DNA of 11,478 bases from DATIHT01 sp035480415 (GCA_035480415.1 DATIHT010000070.1:1-11478); one strand, 5' to 3'. Shown: positions 1-5,082, numbered from the stretch's first letter. Translations and numbers: made by a program. The notes: generated by a model from the letters alone, not told the origin.

Positions 1-174
1 ATGGAGGAGATTTTTTATTTTACAAGCGGAGAAGGTCAAGTTAAAATTAACGATGAAATAGAAGATGTAACTGCTGGTGATAGAGTAATTGTAGGAGCAA
101 AAGGTATACATCAGATTAAAAATACCGGTAAAGTAGATTTGGAATACGTTGGTATTGGAATAGCATTGGATTGA
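1..174 (+). CDS. Cupin-domain protein, C-terminal part (5' end outside the window)
   Basis: The frame is open from base 1 to a TGA at 172-174 and encodes 57 residues. The sequence EEIFYFTSGEG, then AGDRVIV, then GIHQIKNTG, matches the second half of a cupin_2 beta-barrel: the conserved Glu and Gly that close cupin motif 1, the AGD turn, and the His of motif 2 (G..H...N). The HxH metal-binding pair of motif 1 would lie just upstream of base 1, so the ATG at base 1 is probably an internal Met and the gene is cut by the window edge. Small stand-alone cupins often bind a metal and act as sugar isomerases, dioxygenases or ligand sensors; nothing here decides which. The stop codon overlaps the ATG of a decayed GIY-YIG gene (TGATG), so the two may once have been co-transcribed. 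Confidence 0.72.
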   Translation: MEEIFYFTSGEGQVKINDEIEDVTAGDRVIVGAKGIHQIKNTGKVDLEYVGIGIALD

Positions 175-294
175 TGTTTTGGACTTATATATTAAAAAGC
201 GAGAAAGAGAGAGAAGTTTTTAAAGTCTGGTCCAGGCAAGAGATATATTAAAAATAGGTTAAAATATTATCTCAAGGAGCCTGAGGCCCGTTAA
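174..294 (+). pseudogene. Remnant of a GIY-YIG endonuclease gene with an internal deletion and frameshift
   Basis: Starting at ATG 174, the first eleven codons read MFWTYILKSEK, nearly the N-terminus of the intact GIY-YIG protein elsewhere in this window (MFFVYILQSLK at 4840). The frame then shifts by +1 within the purine-rich stretch 198-216. From about base 199 to the TAA at 292-294 the other frame reads ARKREKFLKSGPGKRYIKNR followed by about ten more residues. This matches the C-terminal part of the family (intact copy: ARTTEKFFKSGYGREV). About 45 middle codons are missing, including the YxG half of the signature and the catalytic Arg. The original N-terminal frame ends at a TAA at 249-251. 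The gene is therefore dead. The start overlaps the cupin stop, and the last codons lie in an inverted repeat shared with the start of the downstream tRNA-Phe. Confidence 0.72.
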
Positions 295-383
295 AAGTTT
301 AGTAATGTAATTATATGAAAATCGTACTTTTTTTGAGATATTTTAGTTCGACCAAACATCAAATACCGTACTTTTAACGGGCC
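285..383. repeat. 14-bp perfect inverted repeat flanking the tRNA-Phe upstream region
   Basis: GGCCCGTTAAAAGT at 285-298 is the exact reverse complement of 370-383. The right arm includes the first three bases of tRNA-Phe, and imperfect similarity continues into its acceptor strand. The left arm covers the stop codon of the GIY-YIG remnant. A second, weaker inverted pair (about 261-275 with 333-346) interleaves with it, so the two could not form one nested hairpin. The 71 bases between the arms are AT-rich and hold no gene that I recognise, and I see no convincing promoter for the tRNA there. Confidence 0.75.
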
Positions 384-456
384 GAGGTGGCAGAGGTGGT
401 CAACGCACCCGTCTGAAAAACGGGCTATGTCGGTTCGACTCCGACCCTCGGCACCA
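381..456 (+). tRNA. tRNA-Phe (anticodon GAA)
   Basis: A full cloverleaf can be drawn. The acceptor stem is GCCGAGG (381-387) with CCTCGGC (446-452). The anticodon stem is CCCGT (408-412) with ACGGG (420-424), and its loop CTGAAAA puts GAA at 415-417. The T stem is GTCGG with CCGAC around the canonical loop TTCGACT (434-440). The discriminator is A453. The next three bases happen to spell CCA, but they run into the A-tract of the terminator, and the other tRNAs here have no CCA, so this is probably chance. The D stem is weak (only the two outer pairs form well). A second copy of the last 12 bases of the 3' end lies about 100 bp downstream. Confidence 0.93.
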
Positions 457-558
457 AAAAATCGCACTGCAATTTTGTAATGCGATTTTTTGATATCTTA
501 GAGGTGAGTTGTGCGTAGCACGACGAAGTTTACCCGCCTTTGGCGGGACCCTCGGCAC
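443..558. repeat. Direct repeat of the tRNA-Phe 3' end bracketing a hairpin-rich segment
   Basis: GACCCTCGGCAC occurs at 443-454, in the T-stem and acceptor 3' strand of tRNA-Phe, and again at 547-558. The 92 bases between the copies hold the terminator hairpin, a 7-bp hairpin at 508-524 with loop GTA, and a CCCGCC/GGCGGG hairpin at 533-547 that abuts the second copy. A T-run follows at 560-567. There is no coding potential. The arrangement resembles an attachment-site or small-element scar at a tRNA 3' end. No integrase is visible. Confidence 0.6.
456..491 (+). terminator. Intrinsic terminator after tRNA-Phe
   Basis: An 11-bp perfect stem joins AAAAAATCGCA (456-466) with TGCGATTTTTT (481-491) around a 14-nt loop. 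The right arm ends in six T residues and the left arm begins with six A residues, so it could act in both directions. It starts immediately at the tRNA 3' end. Confidence 0.8.
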
Positions 559-589
559 ATTTTTTTGTTTGGCCTATTAACACAATCTT

Positions 590-617
590 TTAGACAATCT
601 TCAAATCGAGTGATAGT
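590..617 (+). promoter_or_regulatory. Candidate promoter for the small membrane protein at 626
   Basis: A weak -35 (TTAGAC, 590-595) and a -10 (GATAGT, 612-617) are 16 nt apart. The -10 ends 8 nt before the ATG at 626, which would give an almost leaderless mRNA, as for several other genes here. Neither box is strong alone; the spacing to the ATG is what supports it. Confidence 0.4.
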
Positions 618-625
618 ATGGTTTC

Positions 626-904
626 ATGATAAAAGACATGTTTAAGGGTTTTTTGGATTGGTATTTGAGGACTTCTGCAATTAAAATTTCACTTACTTTA
701 TTGGGAACTGTAATTATTAGCATTCTTGATCATTACAAGTTGCTTCCCAAAGAGGGTCTTTTGCAATATATCTTTGCTACAGCATATCTTGCACTATATA
801 TTTCGCTATTTATCTTAGTGATTATTTTTATTTATAAAAAGCAAAGCAAAAAGAACCTCGATAGTCTTATTTCAGATGTAAACAAACTAAAAACAAAGAA
901 ATAA
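626..904 (+). CDS. Small two-helix membrane protein of unknown function
   Basis: The protein has 92 residues and I recognise no family. Hydrophobic stretches at about residues 19-35 and 47-70 are likely transmembrane helices. They are separated by a short loop (DHYKLLPKEG) and followed by a lysine-rich C-terminal tail (KKQSKKN ... KLKTKK), which would place both ends in the cytoplasm by the positive-inside rule. There is no Shine-Dalgarno sequence. The ATG at 626 lies 8 nt after a possible -10 box; a second ATG five codons in (641) is possible. The gene converges on the minus-strand membrane protein that ends at 920, with only 15 bases between them and no clear terminator. Hypothetical, but the length, start spacing and clean two-helix profile suggest a real gene. 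Confidence 0.6.
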   Translation: MIKDMFKGFLDWYLRTSAIKISLTLLGTVIISILDHYKLLPKEGLLQYIFATAYLALYISLFILVIIFIYKKQSKKNLDSLISDVNKLKTKK

Positions 905-919
905 ACTTTGGTAGAAGAA

Positions 920-1405
920 TTATGACCGTTTTTTGTCTCTAAAAAATAATCCTAGTATCAAACTTGCTCCTGCATACGAAGGAATTAGAGATAAGAAAAA
1001 TGTGTACGGTATTAAATAATATGGAACAAGCTTGCCTTCCAATGAAGATCCTTCCAAGCCGGAAAACACTCTGTTCTTTATAACAAAATGCCCCGCTGGC
1101 TTTTCACCGTACACTAACCAGCCAATGTTTCCACATTTGGGAAATAACAAAAAAGAATAATTAAAGAAGTTGTAGTCCTTTTCATTATGAATCTCTTTTT
1201 TCATCTCCCTGCAATGCAGGGATAAAACACTTCCAACAATCAGCATATTGAAAGTGAACAGTAGGGAGAAAACTAAGAAACATAAGAAGAATTTTCTGTT
1301 TCTAAAATGCTTAAAACCGTTAGCTATAAACAGGGGAATTCCCACAACAAAAAATAGTAAAAAAACTGCCGCAAGAGCAATCATCGCGTAGCCAAGTACC
1401 TGCAT
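920..1405 (-). CDS. Hypothetical membrane protein, three or four predicted transmembrane helices
   Basis: The protein has 161 residues from the ATG at 1405. The frame extends seven codons further to a TTG at 1426, but a good -10 box (TAGAAT) lies exactly 7 nt before the ATG, so I prefer the ATG. Hydrophobic segments are at about residues 5-28 and 39-60, with one or two more near the C-terminus (about 128-156). The middle third is more polar, with a Cys-Gly-Asn-Ile-Gly-Trp motif, and may be an extracytoplasmic loop. I recognise no family. It stands alone on the minus strand between plus-strand genes and converges with the gene ending at 904. The 11-base sequence ATTCTAACATC occurs twice just upstream (1413-1423 and 1430-1440 on the plus strand), and one copy contains the -10 box. 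Confidence 0.6.
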   Translation of the reverse strand: MQVLGYAMIALAAVFLLFFVVGIPLFIANGFKHFRNRKFFLCFLVFSLLFTFNMLIVGSVLSLHCREMKKEIHNEKDYNFFNYSFLLFPKCGNIGWLVYGEKPAGHFVIKNRVFSGLEGSSLEGKLVPYYLIPYTFFLSLIPSYAGASLILGLFFRDKKRS

Positions 1406-1412
1406 AACACTT

Positions 1413-1440
1413 ATTCTAACATCCAAAAAATTCTAACATC
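1413..1440 (-). promoter_or_regulatory. -10 box and 11-bp direct repeat upstream of the minus-strand membrane gene
   Basis: Reading the minus strand, GATGTTAGAAT occurs twice, 17 bases apart start to start. The copy nearer the gene ends in TAGAAT (plus 1413-1418), a 5-of-6 match to the -10 consensus, 7 nt before the ATG. I see no convincing -35. The duplicated box could be a second -10 or a protein-binding site. Confidence 0.5.
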
Positions 1441-1470
1441 GTCTACTTGCCGGGACATTAACCTATAGTT

Positions 1471-1499
1471 TTGACTTTGTAAGTCAACTTTGCTATACT
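1471..1499 (+). promoter_or_regulatory. Strong sigma-70-type promoter, probably leaderless
   Basis: TTGACT (1471-1476), a 17-nt spacer, then TATACT (1494-1499). Transcription would begin at about 1506-1508, at the ATG of the next gene (1508). The boxes and spacer are close to consensus. Confidence 0.8.
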
Positions 1500-1507
1500 T
1501 TCAGCCA

Positions 1508-1906
1508 ATGTACCAAGCCGAAACTGAAGGAAAAACAAACAATCTAGCCAGATACGTCACAAGCGTGGCAAAAAGAGCTTCAGGCCGAGAGTCGTATGGT
1601 ACTTTCAAAGATTCGCATGACCCGGCTCAAAACACTCTCGCTATTTATTCTGCTGCACTCCAACTAGTGTCACCTGCTCATGAAGAGGTCAGCAGGGGAG
1701 AAAGAGATCCTTGGATTCAAACCGTGAAAGCATATCCCACATTACTAACAGATATCGCACTTCAAGCAGGACTAGCATATGCATTTCACGAATATGTAAG
1801 TGATTCAATTCCACTTCTTTTGGGTGCAAAAGCTGCATACAACACAAGCACAGTTATGCTCACCGATTTAGCAAGAGCAGCCGTAAGAAAAATCCGACAC
1901 AGATAA
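1508..1906 (+). CDS. Hypothetical protein, 132 residues
   Basis: I recognise no family. The frame is open from a TTG at 1490, but that TTG overlaps the spacer and -10 of a strong promoter. The ATG at 1508 is therefore the better start, 8 nt after TATACT, giving an essentially leaderless message. The N-terminal 45 residues are polar and basic. Two moderately hydrophobic, alanine- and leucine-rich helices follow at about residues 47-58 and 80-115, and a short basic tail (RAAVRKIRHR) ends the protein. The hydrophobic parts are amphipathic rather than clearly membrane-spanning, so it may be peripheral or membrane-associated. It is followed 58 nt later by the cell-wall hydrolase gene, which has its own promoter. 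Confidence 0.6.
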   Translation: MYQAETEGKTNNLARYVTSVAKRASGRESYGTFKDSHDPAQNTLAIYSAALQLVSPAHEEVSRGERDPWIQTVKAYPTLLTDIALQAGLAYAFHEYVSDSIPLLLGAKAAYNTSTVMLTDLARAAVRKIRHR

Positions 1907-1923
1907 CATAATCTCCATTTTTA

Positions 1924-1952
1924 TTGACTCCCAAGCTTAAAAATGTCATATT
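1924..1952 (+). promoter_or_regulatory. Promoter for the glucosaminidase-like gene
   Basis: TTGACT (1924-1929), a 17-nt spacer, then CATATT (1947-1952), 12 nt before the ATG at 1965. The -35 is good and the -10 is 4 of 6. The predicted leader is about 5 nt, too short for a Shine-Dalgarno site. Confidence 0.6.
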
Positions 1953-1964
1953 GGATGGCGACGC

Positions 1965-2531
1965 ATGTTTAAAAAAATTGCGATTATTTCCTCGTGGTTT
2001 TTAATAACCCCAATAGCCTTCGTACTTCTTTTGGTACTAATTTTTCAAACAAAGAAAATAGATTATCTTGCTACAGTCGGCCCGCAGGTCACATCCCAAA
2101 CTTACGCTGACAATAAACTAGACGGCAATGTCCTTGGAGTACAAATTTCGGACATGCGGCCATTTTATGTTGATCATTTTCTTAGGGGAACAAAACTACA
2201 GCCATATTCCGATTACATGGTCGAAACAGCAGACAAATACAGTATCGACTACCGTCTTATTCCGGCAATTGCCATGAAAGAATCAACAGGCGGCAATGCA
2301 GTACCCGAAGCTTCTCATAACGCCTGGGGCTTCGAAAACGGCAGTACCCAGTGGGATTCGTGGAACGTTGCAATAGACCAGGTAGGTAAAACCCTTAAAA
2401 CCCGCTATATAGATAAAGGAATGACAACCCCGGACGAAATAATGGCCGTTTACGCACCTCCACAACTGGAAACAGGTGGCAAATGGGCAAAAGACGTTAA
2501 CTCGTTCTTCGAAAAACTAAACTCTCTGTAG
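1965..2531 (+). CDS. Membrane-anchored glucosaminidase / lysozyme-like peptidoglycan hydrolase
   Basis: The protein has 188 residues. Residues 8-28 form one hydrophobic helix after a short basic start (MFKK), so the protein is a signal-anchored or secreted extracytoplasmic enzyme. A linker of about 50 residues follows. The domain from about residue 78 to the end has the lysozyme-fold pattern seen in glucosaminidase-like proteins: ADKYSIDYRLIPAIAMKES with probable catalytic Glu106, then a Trp-Gly segment (NAWGFENG), a W..A........L...YI.KG helix, and a C-terminal Y.PP...GG.WA..V..F motif. It would cut glycan strands of peptidoglycan during growth or division; this is from fold similarity and the exact bond is unknown. 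It lies just before the murT-gatD pair, also cell-wall genes, but each has its own promoter. Confidence 0.75.
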   Translation: MFKKIAIISSWFLITPIAFVLLLVLIFQTKKIDYLATVGPQVTSQTYADNKLDGNVLGVQISDMRPFYVDHFLRGTKLQPYSDYMVETADKYSIDYRLIPAIAMKESTGGNAVPEASHNAWGFENGSTQWDSWNVAIDQVGKTLKTRYIDKGMTTPDEIMAVYAPPQLETGGKWAKDVNSFFEKLNSL

Positions 2532-2564
2532 GCTAGTTGCTAGGCACTAGTGGCCAGTTGCTAT
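2531..2564 (+). repeat. Short imperfect direct repeat in the gap before murT
   Basis: GGCTAGTTGCTA (2531-2542) and GGCCAGTTGCTA (2553-2564) differ by one base. The second copy runs into the murT -10 box (TATACT, 2562-2567). It belongs to a family of AGTT-rich low-complexity stretches found in several gaps of this window. Confidence 0.55.
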
Positions 2565-2567
2565 ACT
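2537..2567 (+). promoter_or_regulatory. murT promoter (clear -10, weak -35)
   Basis: TATACT at 2562-2567 lies 6 nt before the ATG at 2574. It shares the string GCTATACTT with the promoter at 1492-1500. A poor -35 (TTGCTA, 2537-2542) is 19 nt upstream. The murT mRNA would be leaderless. Confidence 0.6.
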
Positions 2568-2573
2568 TCATTT

Positions 2574-3956
2574 ATGGACCTTCAGCTCTCACTTGCAATT
2601 CTTGTAGGCAAAACAATCGGACTGATTAACAAACTGACTGGCTCCGGAGCAACCGCAGCACCAGGTTTATATGCACTAAAAATAGATCCAAACCTGATTA
2701 AAAAGCTATCAGGCAAAATAGAATTTGGTAATGTAGTAATCTCCGGTACAAATGGCAAAACCACAACCACACGCCTGACATCACACATCCTTCCCGCAAA
2801 ATACAAAATCATTCACAACAGGCAAGGCTCAAACTTACTTCGGGGTATTGCCTCCACACTAATTAAAAACACATCAATTGGCGGCAAAATAAATGGAAAC
2901 CTGGGACTATGGGAAGTAGACGAAGCAACCCTGCCACAGGCACTGGAAAACTTAAACCCAAATAAAATTGTCCTTTTGAACTTATTCCGGGATCAATTGG
3001 ACAGATACGGAGAGATAGATAGTGTTCGTAAAAAATGGCAAACAAGCTTGTCAAAACTTCAAAGGGGCGCAACCCTGATACTAAATGCCGACGATCCGGG
3101 AATTGCTTACTTGGCAAAAGATTTTAAAGGAAAAACAGTCTGCTTTGGTGTAGAAGACAAAAAACTAGACCTTCCCCAAACTGCAAACGTTGCCGATATT
3201 CACAACTGCCTAAACTGTGGTTCTAAGTTAGTCTACTCAACCGTACTTTCTTCACACATGGGCCATTACTCCTGTACGAACTGCGGCCTCAAGCGACCTA
3301 ATGTTCAAGTTGGCGCATCGCACCTCAAATTCAACCCGGACTTTTCAACGTCTTTTGATCTGTCTATAAATAACTACCAACTACAAACTACCCACTTCCC
3401 ACTACCGGGCCTTTACAACGCCTACAACGTCCTTGCCGCAAGTGCTTTGTGCGACAACCTCCAAACCGACCACACAAGAATCAACCAAAGACTTACAGAT
3501 TTCCAGTCTGCCTTCGGTAGGTTCCAAACTATCGAAGTGGGCACCAACAAAAAAGTAACGATTTTCCTTATTAAAAACCCCACAGGTGCCAATGAAGTTT
3601 TACGGATTCTTAGCCTAAAGAGTAATCTTTCTGTTTTGGTGGCACTAAACGACAATTTTGCAGACGGGACAGATGTTTCCTGGATATGGGACACCGATTG
3701 GGAAATATTGACACCCAAAATTAAACATTTAGCCGTATGCGGCACAAGATGTTGGGATATGGCAACAAGGCTTAAGTATGCGGATTTTAAATTGAGTAAA
3801 AATAATGTATATGAAGATATAAATTACTCACTGCAAAATAGCGTGGAAAGTTTAAGTGAAAACGAAACTTTGATAATTTTACCAACATACACAGCCATGT
3901 TAGAAATTCAAAAATCTCTAAACAAAATAGGAGGAGTTAAATGGCACGAACAGTAA
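2574..3956 (+). CDS. murT: MurT, lipid II isoglutaminyl synthase (glutamine-hydrolysing) ligase subunit
   Basis: The protein has 460 residues from ATG 2574; the frame is open from a GTG at 2550, but that lies upstream of the -10. MurT uses ATP to activate the D-Glu carboxyl of the lipid II stem peptide and adds ammonia supplied by GatD, making D-isoglutamine. Visible in order: Mur-ligase P-loop GTNGKTTTT (58-66), EVDE (114-117), the MurT block LNLFRDQLDRYGE (145-157), a four-cysteine zinc ribbon (C212, C215, C234, C237) that separates MurT from ordinary Mur ligases, GLYNAYN (279-285), and the C-terminal DUF1727 motif KNPTGANEVLR then LNDNFADGTDVSWIWD (about 334-373). All hallmark motifs are intact. 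The 3' end overlaps gatD by 16 bp. A low-complexity stretch at 3372-3400 encodes NNYQLQTTHFP inside the central domain. Confidence 0.95.
   Translation: MDLQLSLAILVGKTIGLINKLTGSGATAAPGLYALKIDPNLIKKLSGKIEFGNVVISGTNGKTTTTRLTSHILPAKYKIIHNRQGSNLLRGIASTLIKNTSIGGKINGNLGLWEVDEATLPQALENLNPNKIVLLNLFRDQLDRYGEIDSVRKKWQTSLSKLQRGATLILNADDPGIAYLAKDFKGKTVCFGVEDKKLDLPQTANVADIHNCLNCGSKLVYSTVLSSHMGHYSCTNCGLKRPNVQVGASHLKFNPDFSTSFDLSINNYQLQTTHFPLPGLYNAYNVLAASALCDNLQTDHTRINQRLTDFQSAFGRFQTIEVGTNKKVTIFLIKNPTGANEVLRILSLKSNLSVLVALNDNFADGTDVSWIWDTDWEILTPKIKHLAVCGTRCWDMATRLKYADFKLSKNNVYEDINYSLQNSVESLSENETLIILPTYTAMLEIQKSLNKIGGVKWHEQ
3930..3936 (+). promoter_or_regulatory. Shine-Dalgarno site for gatD inside murT
   Basis: GGAGGAG lies 4 nt before the ATG at 3941 and within the last codons of murT. 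It is the only strong Shine-Dalgarno sequence I see in the window. It fixes the gatD start and implies translational coupling with murT. Confidence 0.85.
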
Positions 3957-4726
3957 GCAGCAAGCAAACAGCAAACAGCAAACAGCTAAACTTAAGGATT
4001 TGTCATCTATATCCAGAATTGATGGATACCTATGGAGACAAGGGAAACATCATTGCAATCCAAAAACGCTGCGAGTGGAGAGGTATTAAAACAACTGTCA
4101 CCCCAATAAGCATTGGCGATTCACTTTCCACTTCCCACTTTGACTTTGACCTTTTCTTTTTCGGTGGAGGACAGGACAAAGCGCAAGAAGTAGTAGGCAA
4201 AGACCTGCAAACTAAAGCAAAAGTTCTAAAGCAGGCAATCGAAAATAACGCAGTTTTACTTTCTATCTGTGGAGGCTACCAACTTTTGCAAAACTATTTT
4301 AAAACCTTGGATAGTGTAGAAATAAAAGGTATTGGCCTATTCGATGCGCACACGCAAGGTTCGACCCAACGCATGATCGGCAACTTACTAATAGAAGCTC
4401 TAGTTAACTACTCTACCGAATCATCAAAGCTTGTTGGATTCGAAAACCATAGCGGGAAAACCTTTCTATCCTCTAAGCTCCAGCCTCTAGGCTCTGTAGT
4501 AAAAGGCTTCGGAAACAATGGGGAAGACCAAACAGAAGGCGCAGTGTATAAAAACGCTTTTGGCTGCTACCTTCACGGATCGCTCTTGCCAAAAAACCCA
4601 CAATTTGCAGACTATTTAATATCAAAAGCCCTAGAGAGAAAGTACGGCACTATAAAACTTGAACCCCTAGACGACTTTATCGAATGGCAAGCCCACAAAG
4701 CTGCCATTAACAAGATCCGATCTTGA
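3941..4726 (+). CDS. gatD: GatD, glutamine amidotransferase subunit of the MurT/GatD complex
   Basis: The protein has 261 residues and is a class I, CobB/CobQ-like glutamine amidotransferase. It hydrolyses glutamine and passes ammonia to MurT. After an odd N-terminal tail comes LNLRICHLYPELMDTYGDKGN, the usual start of the family, then FGGGQDK (about 74-80), the nucleophile elbow LLSICGGYQL with Cys110, the GFENHSG segment (166-172), and GCYLHGSLLPKNP with catalytic His212. Residues 2-16 are extra relative to the family and are encoded by tandem AGCAAAC heptamers. The start is set by a perfect Shine-Dalgarno site 4 nt upstream, and the gene overlaps the murT end by 16 bp. The TGA stop lies in the left arm of the terminator hairpin. 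Confidence 0.94.
   Translation: MARTVSSKQTANSKQLNLRICHLYPELMDTYGDKGNIIAIQKRCEWRGIKTTVTPISIGDSLSTSHFDFDLFFFGGGQDKAQEVVGKDLQTKAKVLKQAIENNAVLLSICGGYQLLQNYFKTLDSVEIKGIGLFDAHTQGSTQRMIGNLLIEALVNYSTESSKLVGFENHSGKTFLSSKLQPLGSVVKGFGNNGEDQTEGAVYKNAFGCYLHGSLLPKNPQFADYLISKALERKYGTIKLEPLDDFIEWQAHKAAINKIRS
3963..3991 (+). repeat. Tandem AGCAAAC heptamers within the gatD start region
   Basis: Three perfect copies of AGCAAAC (3963-3969, 3970-3976, 3977-3983) are followed by a variant, AGCTAAAC (3984-3991). Related AGCA-rich sequence precedes them from 3955. They encode the extra SKQTANSKQ stretch of GatD. A heptamer changes the reading frame when copy number changes by one, so only multiples of three keep gatD in frame. 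Confidence 0.8.
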
Positions 4727-4744
4727 ACTAAGATCGGATCTTTA
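4712..4744 (+). terminator. Intrinsic terminator of murT-gatD
   Basis: A 13-bp perfect stem joins AAGATCCGATCTT (4712-4724) with AAGATCGGATCTT (4730-4742) around the loop GAACT. It is followed by a weak T-rich tail (TTTATT). The gatD stop codon (4724-4726) begins in the stem. Confidence 0.75.
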
Positions 4745-4772
4745 TTCACCGGTTCCATAAATCTGCTAAAAT
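4745..4772 (+). promoter_or_regulatory. Promoter of the split tRNA-Leu / GIY-YIG / tRNA-Leu(UAG) locus
   Basis: An extended -10, TGCTAAAAT (TAAAAT at 4767-4772), has a weak -35 (TTCACC, 4745-4750) 16 nt upstream. The -10 context closely matches that of tRNA-Val (TGATAAAAT at 11042-11050), as expected for a tRNA promoter. The tRNA-like sequence starts at 4783. Confidence 0.6.
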
Positions 4773-4782
4773 CAACCAACGA

Positions 4783-4839
4783 GGGCGGATGGCGAAATGG
4801 TATACCTGCCTGCCGGCAGGCAGGCGCGCACGCATTAAA
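4783..4839 (+). pseudogene. 5' half of a tRNA-Leu(UAA), split by a palindrome and broken at the anticodon loop
   Basis: GGGCGGA (4783-4789), TG, then the class II D arm GGCGAAATGGTATAC (4791-4805) have the form of a leucine tRNA. Removing 20 bases (4806-4825) joins C4805 to GCGCACGC (4826-4833) and restores the D stem GCG/CGC. The anticodon arm then reads CACGC plus loop ATTAAAA, with anticodon TAA at 4836-4838 (TTA-decoding Leu). After the loop the sequence stops matching a tRNA: the expected GCGTG is absent and the GIY-YIG gene begins at 4840. There is no variable arm, T arm or 3' acceptor at this position, so it cannot give a normal tRNA as it stands. Confidence 0.72.
4805..4824. repeat. 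Perfect 20-bp GC-rich palindrome inserted in the tRNA D arm
   Basis: CCTGCCTGCCGGCAGGCAGG is its own reverse complement. It interrupts an otherwise normal leucine-tRNA D arm, so it looks like an inserted unit rather than part of the tRNA. From memory, similar CCTGCC/GGCAGG palindromes recur in CPR genomes and appear in predicted proteins as LPAGR-type strings; that is recollection, not a search. Confidence 0.8.
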
Positions 4840-5079
4840 ATGTTCTTTGTCTACATTTTACAAAGTTTAAAAACTGGCGAATTTTACAAAGGATTAACTG
4901 ATAACATTAGCAGGAGAATAGATCAACATTTCATAGGCAAAAGTAATTGGGCAAAAGGAAAATTACCTATTAAGCTTGTCCATGTTGAAATTTGTCAAAC
5001 AAGACAAGAAGCCAGAACAACAGAAAAGTTTTTTAAATCAGGTTATGGTCGAGAAGTTGTTAAAGAATTAGCAAATTAA
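4840..5079 (+). CDS. Small GIY-YIG endonuclease domain protein (UPF0213/YhbQ-like)
   Basis: The protein has 79 residues. Visible: the signature halves VYI (4-6) and YKG (16-18), the catalytic-region Arg pair in NISRRIDQH (22-30), and the probable metal-binding Glu62 in the TEKFFKSG helix. All key positions seem intact, so the nuclease may be active. The family cuts DNA with one divalent metal; cellular roles of these single-domain forms are mostly unknown. The frame is open 17 codons upstream to ATG 4789, but those codons read through the tRNA-Leu half and the palindrome (KWYTCLPAGRRARIK), so I choose ATG 4840, where family similarity begins. It starts at the broken tRNA anticodon loop, ends 3 bp before an intact tRNA-Leu, and probably shares the upstream tRNA promoter. 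A dead relative lies at 174-294. Confidence 0.88.
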   Translation: MFFVYILQSLKTGEFYKGLTDNISRRIDQHFIGKSNWAKGKLPIKLVHVEICQTRQEARTTEKFFKSGYGREVVKELAN

Positions 5080-5082
5080 AAA

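Noticed and set aside
453..456. Genomically encoded CCA tail on tRNA-Phe
   Set aside because: The CCA runs into the A-tract of the terminator, and the Leu and Val tRNAs lack CCA, so it is probably coincidence.
1413..1440. Two-copy direct repeat as the start of a CRISPR array
   Set aside because: Only two 11-bp copies with a 6-bp gap, no further units, and no cas genes; it overlaps a promoter.
4789..4839. Start of the GIY-YIG protein at ATG 4789
   Set aside because: The 17 extra codons simply read the tRNA half and the palindrome; similarity to the family begins at ATG 4840.
4783..5079. Group I intron with a homing endonuclease inside tRNA-Leu(UAA)
   Set aside because: The anticodon-loop position fits known tRNA-Leu introns, but almost all the insert is the GIY-YIG gene, there is no room for an intron core, and no 3' exon resumes at the anticodon.
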